Below, piece after piece: positions 24,941-33,732 of a DNA stretch of 64,000 bases. Source of the stretch: Aquipuribacter sp. SD81 (GTDB lineage Bacteria; Actinomycetota; Actinomycetes; Actinomycetales; JBBAYJ01); the NCBI RefSeq assembly GCF_037153975.1, contig NZ_JBBAYJ010000016.1:1-64000 (forward strand), in the 5' to 3' direction. A program made the position numbers and the translations under genes. Every line of letters starts with the position of its first letter. Position 1 is the stretch's first letter. The notes beneath the pieces are model-generated. The model was given only the letters and a program-made list of their open reading frames with translations. It searched no databases and was not told the origin of the DNA.

Positions 24941-25821
24941 CCGGGCCCGGGCTCCTCGTCGACGTCGCGCAGGCGGCCCTGCTCGGCTTCGTCGTCGCGA
25001 GCATGCTCGCCACCGGCCTCGCGCTCGAGCCGGGGCCGGTGCTGCGGCCGCTGCGCGACGGGCGCCTCGTCGCCGCGCTGCTGCTCGTCAACTTCGTGCT
25101 CGTTCCGCTCGTGGGTGCGGGCCTCGTGCTCGTGCTCCCGCTCGACGACGCCGACGCCGCGGCCGTCGTCCTCCTCGGCTGCTGCGCCGGGGCGCCGTTC
25201 CTGCCGAGGCTCGCGCAGCTGGCGCACGGCGACCTCGCGCTCGCCGCCGCGTCGATGGTGCTGCTCATGGGCGCCACCGTCGTGTACGCGCCGCTCGTGG
25301 TGCCGCTGCTCCTGCCGGGCGCCGCGGTGTCCGCGGCGGGGATCGCGGGGTCCCTCGTCGTGACGATGCTCCTGCCGCTGGCCGTCGGGGTGCTCGTCCG
25401 GTCCCGGTGGCCGCGCCTGGCCGGCGTGCTCGTGGGCCCGCTGGGGCAGGCGAGCAGCAGCGCCCTCCTCGTCGGCGTCGGCGCGGGTCTGCTCGTGACG
25501 TGGCGGGACGTGCTCGGGTCGGTCGGCAGCTTCCTGTTCCTCGCGTGCGGCCTGCTGCTCGCCCTGTCGCTGGTGGCCGGAGCGCTCCTCGTGCCCGCCT
25601 CGCGTGCCGGGCAGCGGGCGGTCCTCGGTCTGGCGGCGGCGCAGCGCAACATCGCCGCGGCCCTCGTCGTCGCCCCGTCGCTCGGCGGTGACGCCCTCGT
25701 GTCGACGCTCGTGGCCGCCCTCGTGGTCCCGGTGGCGCTGCTCGCCACGGCCGCCGAGCTCGGCCGCCGCCGCGAGCGCCGGGCGGGTGCGGCCGGCGCG
25801 CCCGGTCCCCGACCGGCCTGA
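24937..25821 (+). CDS. bile acid:sodium symporter (BASS) family protein
   Basis: A 294-residue, roughly ten-helix membrane protein with the BASS pattern: GLALEPGPVLRPLRDGRL near the start, a crossover region GCCAGAPFLPRLAQLA and the AAQRNIAAALVVA segment. The family imports organic acids with sodium or exports arsenite-like anions. It is co-translated with the SulP transporter (GTGA), so the two probably serve one anion-balance function under the same operator. Confidence 0.8.
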   Translation: MTGPGLLVDVAQAALLGFVVASMLATGLALEPGPVLRPLRDGRLVAALLLVNFVLVPLVGAGLVLVLPLDDADAAAVVLLGCCAGAPFLPRLAQLAHGDLALAAASMVLLMGATVVYAPLVVPLLLPGAAVSAAGIAGSLVVTMLLPLAVGVLVRSRWPRLAGVLVGPLGQASSSALLVGVGAGLLVTWRDVLGSVGSFLFLACGLLLALSLVAGALLVPASRAGQRAVLGLAAAQRNIAAALVVAPSLGGDALVSTLVAALVVPVALLATAAELGRRRERRAGAAGAPGPRPA

Positions 25822-25830
25822 CCCCTCGGC

Positions 25831-26046
25831 TCAGTCGGGCAGCTGCCGGACCTCGACCACCCGGACGGCGAGAGACGCGAAGCGCTGGAGCAGTCCGCTC
25901 AGCTCCGACTCGTCGCGGACCGGTCCGTACAGCACGGTCCCCCCGGCGGGGCCGCGGGTCGCCTGCAGCGACGGGAACGCCTGGAGCACGGACTCGGACA
26001 GCTCCCCGGGGACCAGGAACTCGTACCGCGTCGCCGTGCCTGCCAC
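25831..26046 (-). CDS. small hypothetical protein, 71 residues
   Basis: Starting at GTG 26046 the protein is 71 residues with pattern RYEFLVPG...GGTVLYGPV...VVEVRQLPD, probably a small alpha/beta fold. I chose this start because the conserved operator then ends 34 bases upstream, the same distance as at two other genes; a GTG at 26085 would place the operator over the start codon. Function unknown; shares the operator family with stress-type membrane proteins nearby. Confidence 0.6.
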   Translation of the reverse strand: MAGTATRYEFLVPGELSESVLQAFPSLQATRGPAGGTVLYGPVRDESELSGLLQRFASLAVRVVEVRQLPD

Positions 26047-26080
26047 CGGCCCAGCGTGCTCGGGGTGCGCGACGGCGCGC

Positions 26081-26099
26081 CTCACCCGCGGCAGATGAA
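26081..26099. promoter_or_regulatory. operator copy 2 (CTCACCC-GCGGC-AGATGAA)
   Basis: Member of the five-copy palindrome family. It faces the leftward 71-residue gene, with 34 bases between it and the GTG at 26046, and lies just beyond the 3' end of the LuxR regulator gene. Confidence 0.5.
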
Positions 26100-26103
26100 C
26101 GGC

Positions 26104-28830
26104 TCAGACCAGCCCGTGACGGCGGGCGGCGGTGACGGCGTCGCGCCGGGAGGACACCCCGAGCTTGCGGTACAGGGTGCGGACGTGGCTCTTGACCGTG
26201 TTGACGCTCACCTGGTGCCGCTCGGCGATCTCGTCCAGCTGCAGCAGGCTCGGCAGCTCCCGCAGCATGTCCCGCTCGCGCTGGGTGAGGGCGGGCGGCT
26301 CCGCGCCCGCCTCCTCGGCGCCGAGGGAGGCGAGTACGGCGCCGAGGGTGCTTTCCTGCGCTCCGGCCCGGCCGGCCAGGGGCACGAGGACGTCGCGCAC
26401 GTCGCGGCGCAGGTCGACGAAGGGCCGCACGCAGCCGGTGCGCGCCGTCAGCTCCACGCCGTCGAGCACGGCCGCCTCCGCGGCGGCCGTGCGACCCTGC
26501 CGGTGCGCGGCGACGGCCTCGACGAGGTGTGCCGTCAGCCGGCACGTGACGGTCACGAGGGCGGTCCCCTCGTGCAGCGCTTCCCGCACGCGCCGGTGCG
26601 CGTCGTCCGTCCGCCCGCAGGCGAGGTCGAGGACGGCGGCCAGCACGGCCGCGTCCCCGTCCGCCCCGAGCCGGGACCCGGACCGGCGGACGACCTCCGC
26701 GGCCCGGTCCACCGCTCCCGACCGCAGGCAGGCGTGCAGCTCGCCGAGACCGGCGAGCGCGACGAGCGCACGGCTGACGTCGAGGCCCTCGGCCGCGACC
26801 CACCACCGCCGCAGGTCGTCCAGCGCCGCGCGACGCCCCGACGGGGCGTCGGCGCGGACCACGGCCTCCACGCAGCGGGCCGCGCCGTCGACCTCCGGGT
26901 CGACCCCGGGGCGCAGGACCGCGACCGCCCGCCCGGCGAGGCGGCGGGCCTCCTCCGGCTGCGCGCCGAGGTGGCACCCCCACGCCGCCAGGCCGTAGGC
27001 GTACGCCAGCCGGGGCGAGGACGACCAGCCGCGGCGCTCCGCCACGGCGATGGCGGCGGTCGCCCACGACCGCGTCCCCTCGAGGTCGCTCGCGGCGGCG
27101 GCGGCACCGGCCAGCCGGTTGAGGCACTCCAGCTCGAGGTAGGCGTTCCCGGCGGCTCTCGCGTGGTCGAGCGCCGCGCCGAGGACGCGCCGGGCCTCGG
27201 CCGTCGCGTCGAGGCCCACGAGCAGCGGGCCGACCTGGAGCGCCGTGAGCGCGGCGAGGTCGGGCTCGAGCCCGGCGTCCAGGTGCGCGAGCAGCGCCTG
27301 CGGCGTGAGCGCGGACAGGTCGCCGTCCACGCGGCGACGCCACAGCCCGGCCGTCACCCGCAGGTGCGCGTCGGAGCGCACCGGCGCGGCCGGGTCGTCG
27401 TCCGCCGCGCCCCGGCCGTCGTCGCCCGCGTCCTGCGCCTCCTCGGCGAGCAGCGCGTGGGCCCGGGCGGTCTCGCCGGCGTCGAGGGCGAGCAGCGCCC
27501 GCAGCAGCCGCGCCGTCGCCGACCTCGCGGCCGGTGGTGGGAGGGCCTCGAGGGCCCGCGCCACGACGGCGCCGTCTCCGGTCACGAACAGGTGGACGCC
27601 CGTGCGCCGCAGCTGCTCCAGCGCCGCCCCGGGGTCGCGGGAGGCGACGGCGTGCCGCAGCGCGGCCGCCGGCTGGCCGTCGTCCTCGTACCAGCGCGCG
27701 GCCCGCAGGTGCAGCTGTCGGTGCCCGTCGGGGTCCTGCACCCGTAGGTCCGCCTCGAGGTACTCCCGCAGCATGGAGTGGTAGCGGTACCAGCGGCCCT
27801 GCCGCCCGAGCCGCACGACGAGGGCGTTGCGGCGCTCGAGGTGGTGAAGGCGCGCCGCGGACCGCGAGGAGCCGGTGACGGCGTCGGCGAGGTCCGCGGT
27901 CACCTCCGTGAGGATGCTCGTGCGGCGCAGGAAGCGGTGCTCGTCCTCGGGCAGCCGCGCGAGCACGCTCGACATGAGGTAGTCCGCCACGATCCTCGTG
28001 TCGGCCGTGAAGCGCAGGACCGCCTCGTCGGGGTCGGGCTCGTGCTCCAGGCACAGCGACGCCAGGCGCAGGCCCGCCGGCCAGCCCTCCGTCCGCTCGT
28101 GCAGCAGGTCCGTGCTGCCCGCCGAGAGCGTGCGGCCGTAGGCCCCGAGCAGCCGGGCGCTCTCCTCGCGGGTGCACGCGAGGTCCGCGGCGCGCAGCTC
28201 CACGAGGCGCCCTGACAGGCGCAGGCCGTGCACGTCGACCAGGGGGTCGTGGCGACCCACGAGGACGAGGCGCAGGGCGGGCGGCCGGACGCTCAGCAGG
28301 TCGTCGACCGCCGTCCGGACGGCCGGGTCCTCGACGGCGTGGACGTCGTCGAGGACGAGCACGGCGGGGCGCCCGTCGACCGTGAGCCGGTCGAGGACCT
28401 CGGCGACGAAGGCCGCCTCCACCTCCCCCGGCGGGGGGACGAGGTCGCCCCACCACCGCGCGTCGTCGGCGTCCTGCTCCGGCACGGCCGAGCGGGCGAC
28501 GCCCACGGCCACGGCGGCGACCACCGTGGCCCACCAGCCGCGGACGTCGTCGCGCGCGTCGCACGACACCCACGCGACGACGTGCCCGGCGCGGCGGAGG
28601 CCCCCCGCCCACTCGCTGACGAGCGTCGTCTTGCCGTAGCCGACGGGGGCGCACACGAGCGCGCTGTCACGGGGCAGCCCCGCGTCCTCGCCGAGGCGCG
28701 CCTCGAGCCGGGGGCGCGGGACCGAGAACGACGGCACCCGGGGCAGCGAGACCCGCGCCGCCGGGATCGACCGCACGGCCGTCACGCCCCGGAGGTCGCG
28801 CCGGCCGTCCCCCTGACGGGCCGAGGCCAT
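26104..28830 (-). CDS. MalT-like LuxR family transcriptional regulator (LAL-type ATPase)
   Basis: A 908-residue large LuxR regulator. It has an ATPase of the STAND class with Walker A APVGYGKTT (Lys67), a Walker B around VLVLDDVH, an arginine-rich nucleotide-binding region, a long helical repeat region and a C-terminal LuxR helix-turn-helix (LTQRERDMLREL...VNTVKSHVRTLYRKLGV). Such proteins activate transcription on ligand and ATP binding. It sits among genes preceded by the TCACCC-N5-GGGTGA palindrome and is the obvious candidate to bind it, which is inference. ATG at 28830. Confidence 0.88.
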   Translation of the reverse strand: MASARQGDGRRDLRGVTAVRSIPAARVSLPRVPSFSVPRPRLEARLGEDAGLPRDSALVCAPVGYGKTTLVSEWAGGLRRAGHVVAWVSCDARDDVRGWWATVVAAVAVGVARSAVPEQDADDARWWGDLVPPPGEVEAAFVAEVLDRLTVDGRPAVLVLDDVHAVEDPAVRTAVDDLLSVRPPALRLVLVGRHDPLVDVHGLRLSGRLVELRAADLACTREESARLLGAYGRTLSAGSTDLLHERTEGWPAGLRLASLCLEHEPDPDEAVLRFTADTRIVADYLMSSVLARLPEDEHRFLRRTSILTEVTADLADAVTGSSRSAARLHHLERRNALVVRLGRQGRWYRYHSMLREYLEADLRVQDPDGHRQLHLRAARWYEDDGQPAAALRHAVASRDPGAALEQLRRTGVHLFVTGDGAVVARALEALPPPAARSATARLLRALLALDAGETARAHALLAEEAQDAGDDGRGAADDDPAAPVRSDAHLRVTAGLWRRRVDGDLSALTPQALLAHLDAGLEPDLAALTALQVGPLLVGLDATAEARRVLGAALDHARAAGNAYLELECLNRLAGAAAAASDLEGTRSWATAAIAVAERRGWSSSPRLAYAYGLAAWGCHLGAQPEEARRLAGRAVAVLRPGVDPEVDGAARCVEAVVRADAPSGRRAALDDLRRWWVAAEGLDVSRALVALAGLGELHACLRSGAVDRAAEVVRRSGSRLGADGDAAVLAAVLDLACGRTDDAHRRVREALHEGTALVTVTCRLTAHLVEAVAAHRQGRTAAAEAAVLDGVELTARTGCVRPFVDLRRDVRDVLVPLAGRAGAQESTLGAVLASLGAEEAGAEPPALTQRERDMLRELPSLLQLDEIAERHQVSVNTVKSHVRTLYRKLGVSSRRDAVTAARRHGLV

Positions 28831-28881
28831 GGGTGATCGTAAGCACACGAAGGGCTGACGGGAAGGGGTCGACCGGGCCGC

Positions 28882-29949
28882 CTACGACGCCGCGACCTGC
28901 CCGTCCCGCCACGTCCGCAGCCGCGCCACGACCCGTCGCACGGCGGCGACGACCGGCACCGCGAGCGACGCGCCCAGCACGCCGGCCACCGCCGCGCCGA
29001 CGATCGTCGCGGAGAACGTGACGACCGGGTGCAGGTCGAGGGCGGCGCCGGTGAGCTTCGCCTGGACCACGGACTGCACGACGTTCTGCACGGCGAGCAC
29101 GACGAGGAGCAGCACGAGCGCCTCGGTCGGGCCGGCGGCCCCCCACGCGACGAGCACGGCGAAGGCACCCGACGCGATGGCGCCGAGGTACGGCACGTAC
29201 GACGTCACGAAGGTGACGACACCGATCGCGAGGGCGAGCGGCACCCCCAGCAGCCACGCCGCGAGCGCGATGACGACCGAGACGATCGCGCTGGAGAGCG
29301 TGAGGGCCACGTAGTAGCTGCGCAGCGGCGCGAGGACGTCCTCGACCACGCCCGCCCCCACGTCCGCGGGCAGCCACAGCCGCTGCGACAGCCAGCCGAC
29401 GAGCCGCGGCCAGTCGGTGAGGAGCAGGAAGAGGAGGAACAGCGCGATCCCCGTCCCGACGAGGAACGCGGTCGCGGACGCGAGCGCGCCCGCGACCGCG
29501 CTCGTCGGCCCGGCCGCGAGGCCGCCGAGGAAGCCGAGGCCGAGGCGGAGCAGGGCGACCGGCGAGGCGACCTCCACGCCGCGCTCCTCCAGCCACGCGG
29601 AGAAGGCGCGCAGCCCGTCGCCGAGGTCGGCGGTGACCACCGACCACTGCGAGACCACCGCGGCGACGGAGAGCGCGGCGACGAGCACGACGACGAGGAG
29701 GAACCCGGCGAGGACGAGCAGCGCCCCGGCGACGCGCGGCACCCCGCGGCGCTCGAGCGCGTCGACGAGCGGCACGAGGAGGGCCGCGACGACGACCGCG
29801 ACGACGAAGGGGACGACGAGCCCCGCGACGGCCGACAGCGCGAGGACGACGACCGCGGCGAGCGCGAGGATGCCGAGCCACGACCACGACGCGACCCCCA
29901 GGCGCCGCAGCACGGACCGCTCGGACGGCAGCGCGCCGGGCGTGCTCAT
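28882..29949 (-). CDS. AI-2E family transporter
   Basis: A 355-residue membrane protein of the AI-2E (PerM/TqsA) family. It has about eight helices in the usual arrangement, and the family pattern GVPLALAIGVVTFVTSYVPYLGAI is followed by GPTEALVLLLVVLAVQ. Members export small molecules or exchange ions; the name does not imply autoinducer transport. It is divergent from the DUF1269 gene, and the shared operator lies 36 bases from its ATG. Confidence 0.88.
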   Translation of the reverse strand: MSTPGALPSERSVLRRLGVASWSWLGILALAAVVVLALSAVAGLVVPFVVAVVVAALLVPLVDALERRGVPRVAGALLVLAGFLLVVVLVAALSVAAVVSQWSVVTADLGDGLRAFSAWLEERGVEVASPVALLRLGLGFLGGLAAGPTSAVAGALASATAFLVGTGIALFLLFLLLTDWPRLVGWLSQRLWLPADVGAGVVEDVLAPLRSYYVALTLSSAIVSVVIALAAWLLGVPLALAIGVVTFVTSYVPYLGAIASGAFAVLVAWGAAGPTEALVLLLVVLAVQNVVQSVVQAKLTGAALDLHPVVTFSATIVGAAVAGVLGASLAVPVVAAVRRVVARLRTWRDGQVAAS

Positions 29950-29985
29950 GGGCAGCGACGCTAGGTGCCGCGCCCCCGTAGGGCG

Positions 29986-30004
29986 ATCACCCGCGACGGG
30001 TGAG
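29986..30004. promoter_or_regulatory. operator copy 3 (ATCACCC-GCGAC-GGGTGAG)
   Basis: The most symmetrical copy: TCACCC and GGGTGA are perfect complements around five bases. It lies between divergent genes, 36 bases from the leftward start and 34 bases from the rightward start, so one site may serve both. Confidence 0.6.
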
Positions 30005-30038
30005 GCGTCCCGGACGACGGCTGGGGTGGGGTGCGGGC

Positions 30039-30533
30039 ATGGCCACTCTCACCGCATGGAAGTTCGACTCCGCCGACGGCGCCCGCAACGCGAGCGCCAC
30101 GCTCAGGGACCTGCAGAGCCAGGGCCTCATCCAGGTGCACGACGCCGCGGTCGTGTCGTGGGAGGAGGGCAAGAAGAAGCCGAGGACGGCGCAGCTCCAC
30201 GACCTCGCCGGGGCCGGCGCGCTCGGCGGCATGTTCTGGGGCATGTTGTTCGGGCTCATCTTCTTCATCCCGCTGCTCGGGGCGGCGATGGGGGCGGCCG
30301 TCGGGGCGCTGTCGGGCTCGCTGACCGACGTCGGCATCGACGACGGCTTCATCCGCCGGGTCCGCGAGGAGGTCACGCCGGGCACGTCGGCGCTGTTCCT
30401 CCTCAGCTCCGACGCGGTCCAGGACCGCGTCAAGGAGGCCTTCACCGGCCAGCGCATGGAGCTGCTCCACACCAACCTCGACGGCGACCAGGAGGCCCGG
30501 CTGCGCGAGGTCTTCGAGGACAGCCAGGCCTGA
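30039..30533 (+). CDS. DUF1269 domain membrane protein
   Basis: A 164-residue protein with an N-terminal soluble part (LTAWKFDSADGARNASATL), a Gly-rich membrane hairpin at about 62-98 (GALGGMFWGMLFGLIFFIP) and a C-terminal soluble part ending near the GQRMELLHTNL segment. This is the DUF1269 layout, often found among stress and acid-response genes. ATG at 30039 fits the operator spacing; the earlier in-frame GTG does not. It is followed after 9 bases by a HerA-like ATPase gene. Confidence 0.78.
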   Translation: MATLTAWKFDSADGARNASATLRDLQSQGLIQVHDAAVVSWEEGKKKPRTAQLHDLAGAGALGGMFWGMLFGLIFFIPLLGAAMGAAVGALSGSLTDVGIDDGFIRRVREEVTPGTSALFLLSSDAVQDRVKEAFTGQRMELLHTNLDGDQEARLREVFEDSQA

Positions 30534-30542
30534 GGCGGCCCG

Positions 30543-32150
30543 GTGTCGGACGCCCCGGCCGGGAGCGGCGCGCTCCCGGCGGCCGAGACGCTGCGCCGGC
30601 GCCTCGTCGAGCGCATGCGGCTGTCGCCGACGGCGTGGTCGGTCGACGGCGCCGTGTTCGCCTTCCGCGCCTCCCACGGTGACGACCTGCCGACCGGCGG
30701 CTACGTCGTCATCGACGTCGGGACGGACGCGGGAGCCGGGGTCGGCCGCGCCCGCCGGCGCGTCGTCGGGCAGGTGCACGAGCGGCACGAGGAGCGGGCG
30801 CCGGTCGGCACGTTCTCCCTGGACTGGGGGGCGCTCGGCGAGGCCGGTGACGAGCTCGCGGGCGTCGTGCAGGGGGTGGAGGTCGCGCTGCCGGTCCGGG
30901 TGGTGTCCGGGGCCGGGACGGTGCTCGCCGCCGTGGCCGAGGACGGCACGGTCGACCCGCGCCCGCCCGCGGTGGGCTTCGCCGACGCCGACCTCGCCCC
31001 CGCACCCGACGACCTCGTCGAGCAGGTGCTCGCGGCCCGGCGCGGCGGGGCGCCGACGCTCGCCCTCGGGCGGCTCGTGACGGCCCCGGAGCGCGAGGCG
31101 CCGCTGCGCGCGAAGGGCATCACGCGGCACACGTTCCTGTGCGGGCAGTCCGGGTCGGGCAAGACGTACGCGACCGGCGTCCTCCTCGAGCGCGTCCTGC
31201 TCCAGACCGACCTGCCGCTGCTCGTGCTCGACCCGAACTCCGACCACGTCCACCTCGGCCGGCTGCGCGACGACGCCCCCGCCGACGACGCCGAGCGCGC
31301 GCGGCACGGCCGCGAGGCGGGCCGGGTGCGAGTCGCCTCGCGCGGCGGGTCGCCGCCGCTGCGCGGCTGGTTCAGCGACCTCGCGCCCACCGAGCAGGCG
31401 CTCGTGCTCGGCCTGGACCCGGTCGGCGACCTCGAGGAGCACCACGCGCTCCTGCAGGTGGTCGCCGGGCTGCCGTCGCGCCACGGCGTCAGCGACGTCC
31501 GCGAGGCGGCGGTCGCGTCGGCGACCGAGGAGGGCCGGCGCCTCGCGCTGCGCATCGACAACCTCGGCCTCGCCGGCTGGTCGCTGTGGGCCGACCCGGC
31601 CGACGACCCGCTCGCCGGGCTCGACGACGACCGGCGCGCCCTCGTCCTCGACCTCGGCAGCCTCGCGGAGCCCCGGGAGCGCGCGGTCGCGGCCCTCATG
31701 GTGCTCGGGCGGCTGCGGCGGCGCCCCGAGCGCCGGCCGGTGCTCGTCGTCGTCGACGAGGCGCACACGTTCTGCCCGCCCACGAGCCCGGACCCCGTCG
31801 TCGCCGCCACCACGAGCCACCTCGTGTGGCTGGCCGGGGAGGGCCGCAAGTACGGCCTGCACCTGCTCGTGGTGTCCCAGCGGCCGGCCAAGGTCCACCC
31901 GGACGTCGTGTCCCAGTGCGACAACCTCGTGCTCATGCGCCTCAACGGGGAGCGCGACGCCGCGGCCCTGCTGGAGTCCTTCAGCCACGTGCCGGCCGGG
32001 CTCGTGGCCCTCGCGCCGAGCCTGCGCCAGGGCCAGGCGGTCGTCGCGGGGCCGCTCGCGGGCGACCCGCTGCTGCTGCAGGTGAGGGACCGGCTCACCC
32101 CGGAGGGGGGCGCGGACCTGCCGACCGACTGGCTGCGCCCGGGCCCGTGA
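30543..32150 (+). CDS. HerA/DUF87-like ATPase
   Basis: A 535-residue FtsK/HerA-superfamily ATPase. After about 190 residues of beta-rich N-terminal domain comes Walker A GQSGSGKT at 201-208, then LVLDPNSDH, Walker B VLVVVDEAHTFCPP and the sensor region LLVVSQRPAKVHPDVVSQCDN. HerA-like motors act on DNA or large complexes; here the context is membrane and stress proteins and no NurA nuclease is adjacent. Likely co-transcribed with the DUF1269 gene and coupled by GTGA to the next. Confidence 0.82.
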   Translation: MSDAPAGSGALPAAETLRRRLVERMRLSPTAWSVDGAVFAFRASHGDDLPTGGYVVIDVGTDAGAGVGRARRRVVGQVHERHEERAPVGTFSLDWGALGEAGDELAGVVQGVEVALPVRVVSGAGTVLAAVAEDGTVDPRPPAVGFADADLAPAPDDLVEQVLAARRGGAPTLALGRLVTAPEREAPLRAKGITRHTFLCGQSGSGKTYATGVLLERVLLQTDLPLLVLDPNSDHVHLGRLRDDAPADDAERARHGREAGRVRVASRGGSPPLRGWFSDLAPTEQALVLGLDPVGDLEEHHALLQVVAGLPSRHGVSDVREAAVASATEEGRRLALRIDNLGLAGWSLWADPADDPLAGLDDDRRALVLDLGSLAEPRERAVAALMVLGRLRRRPERRPVLVVVDEAHTFCPPTSPDPVVAATTSHLVWLAGEGRKYGLHLLVVSQRPAKVHPDVVSQCDNLVLMRLNGERDAAALLESFSHVPAGLVALAPSLRQGQAVVAGPLAGDPLLLQVRDRLTPEGGADLPTDWLRPGP

Positions 32151-32782
32151 GCGAGCCCGCGCCCGCGCTCGACCCCCGCCGCGCTCGGCTGGAGCTCGTC
32201 GCCGTCGTCGTCCTGTCGCTCACGACGATCCTCACCGCGTGGTCGGCGTTCCAGTCGAGCAAGTGGGGCGGCGCCATGTCGATCGCCTTCAGCGAGGCGT
32301 CGTCCGCGCGCATCGAGGCGACCCGCGTCGACGCCACCGCCAACGTGCGGACCTCCAACCACATCGGGCTCTGGACCGAGTGGGTGGCCGCCGAGGGGGC
32401 CGGGCAGGACGACGTCGCCGACTTCCTCGTCGCTCGCTTCCCGCCCGAGCTCACGTCGGCGCACGAGGAGTGGCTCGCCGCGGGCGGGGTCGACGCCGAC
32501 GCGGAGTCGCCGTTCGCGCTGGCGTCCTACGAGCTGCCGGAGCGGGTCGAGGCCGAGCGGCTGCGCGAGCGCGCGGCGGAGCGCTTCGCGACCGCGCTGG
32601 CGAACAACCAGCGCGGCGACAACTACACCGTCCTGACGGTCCTCTTCGCGGCCGTGCTGTTCTTCGTCGCGATGTCCGGCCGGGTCACGACGCTGCGGGC
32701 CCAGCAGCTGCTCATGGGGCTCGGCCTCGCGCTCGGCGTCGTGGGGCTCGTGATGCTCCTCGTCTTCCCCAAGCTCGTCTGA
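32147..32782 (+). CDS. DUF4337-like membrane protein
   Basis: A 211-residue protein. One helix near the N-terminus (LVAVVVLSLTTILTAWSAFQSSKWGG) is followed by a helical soluble middle rich in Glu/Ala, then two closely spaced C-terminal helices. This layout resembles DUF4337-type proteins of unknown function; I am not certain of the family. GTG start overlaps the stop of the HerA-like gene, so the ATPase and this membrane protein are probably made as partners. Confidence 0.6.
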   Translation: MSEPAPALDPRRARLELVAVVVLSLTTILTAWSAFQSSKWGGAMSIAFSEASSARIEATRVDATANVRTSNHIGLWTEWVAAEGAGQDDVADFLVARFPPELTSAHEEWLAAGGVDADAESPFALASYELPERVEAERLRERAAERFATALANNQRGDNYTVLTVLFAAVLFFVAMSGRVTTLRAQQLLMGLGLALGVVGLVMLLVFPKLV

Positions 32783-32822
32783 GACCGTCCGTCCGGTCGC
32801 CCCGCGCAGCGGCGCCGACCGG

Positions 32823-32841
32823 CTCACCCGCGGCGGATGAG
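32823..32841. promoter_or_regulatory. operator copy 4 (CTCACCC-GCGGC-GGATGAG)
   Basis: Near-perfect member of the palindrome family, ending 26 bases before the ATG at 32868. It implies a separate promoter for the DUF6325/SHOCT pair, although the genes upstream run in the same direction. Confidence 0.5.
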
Positions 32842-32867
32842 GCCGCCCCGGGGCGGGGGTCCGCACG

Positions 32868-33356
32868 ATGGGCCGTCCGCAGCGCGGCGAGAGCAGCAGC
32901 CAGGTGAGCGAGCAGCAGGTCCGCGACCGGTCGCCGGTCGACGTCGACGGACCCGTCGACGTCGCGGTCATCGTCTTCGACCGGCCCCGTCCGGACCCGG
33001 ACGTCGCCCCCGCGCTCGCGCGCCTGCAGGAGGACGGCACGGTGCGCCTGCTCGACGGGGCGTTCGTGTCGAAGGACGCCGACGGCCGCGCCGGCTTCGC
33101 CGAGCTCGCCGACAGCGACGACGGGCAGGCGTACACGGGGCTGTGGCGCGACCGGGTGGACCTGCTCAACGACACCGACCTCGCCGAGGTCGCCGACGGC
33201 CTCGACGCGGGCACGTCGGGCCTCGTGCTCGTGTGGGAGAACGTGTGGGCCGCCCGCTTCGCGGAGACCGTCCGGGGCTCCGCCGGACGGCTCGCGGCGT
33301 TCCACCGCATCCCGCACGACCGGCTCGCCGCGGCGCTGCAGGCGGGTGCGTTCTGA
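32868..33356 (+). CDS. DUF6325-like hypothetical protein
   Basis: A soluble protein of 162 residues. The pattern VDVAVIVFDRP, GTVRLLDGAFVSKDADG and SGLVLVWENVWAARFAETVR matches the DUF1269/DUF6325-related proteins that lack the membrane hairpin; it resembles a soluble version of the DUF1269 neighbour. It is followed with ATGA-type overlap by the SHOCT protein, and an operator copy lies upstream. Function unknown; the family repeatedly co-occurs with SHOCT proteins. Confidence 0.65.
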   Translation: MGRPQRGESSSQVSEQQVRDRSPVDVDGPVDVAVIVFDRPRPDPDVAPALARLQEDGTVRLLDGAFVSKDADGRAGFAELADSDDGQAYTGLWRDRVDLLNDTDLAEVADGLDAGTSGLVLVWENVWAARFAETVRGSAGRLAAFHRIPHDRLAAALQAGAF

Positions 33357-33679
33357 TGCGCGGCGGACGACCCGGCCTCCTCGGCACCATGGCCCGCACG
33401 GCCGTCATCAGCGGCACGGCCACCCGCGTGAGCAGCGGCGTGGCGCACCGGCAGGCGCAGCGCTTCGCGGCCGAGCAGGCGGCGGCCCAGCCGCCGCCCG
33501 CGCCCGCCGGCTACGCGCCCGCGTACGCGCCGCCGCCCGTCCCGCCGCCGCCGGCCGCGGCCCCGGCGTCGACGGAGGACCGGCTCCAGCAGCTGGAGCG
33601 GCTGGCCGCGCTGCGCTCGAGCGGCATCCTCACCGACCAGGAGTTCGCCGCCGAGAAGGCGCGCATCCTCGGCTCCTGA
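33356..33679 (+). CDS. SHOCT domain protein
   Basis: A 107-residue protein. The N-terminal 40 residues are Ala/Gly/Arg-rich (RTAVISGTATRVSSGVAHRQAQRFA), then a Pro/Ala linker, then a C-terminal SHOCT domain (LQQLERLAALRSSGILTDQEFAAEKARIL). SHOCT domains mediate oligomerisation at the ends of stress-related proteins. ATG shares a base with the stop of the DUF6325-like gene. A strong terminator follows directly. Confidence 0.85.
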   Translation: MRGGRPGLLGTMARTAVISGTATRVSSGVAHRQAQRFAAEQAAAQPPPAPAGYAPAYAPPPVPPPPAAAPASTEDRLQQLERLAALRSSGILTDQEFAAEKARILGS

Positions 33680-33684
33680 CCACC

Positions 33685-33730
33685 GTCCGCCCGTGGTCCC
33701 GCCAGCCTGCCGGCGGGACCACGGGCGGAC
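33685..33730. terminator. bidirectional terminator with 19-bp stem
   Basis: GTCCGCCCGTGGTCCCGCC (33685-33703) is perfectly complementary to 33712-33730, with an 8-base loop. It separates the rightward SHOCT gene from the leftward desaturase gene, ending a few bases from each stop codon. Confidence 0.85.
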
Positions 33731-33732
33731 GC

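Noticed and set aside
28882-29949. Autoinducer-2 exporter linked to quorum sensing
   Set aside because: The family name is historical; no luxS or lsr genes are in view and the context is stress-type membrane proteins.
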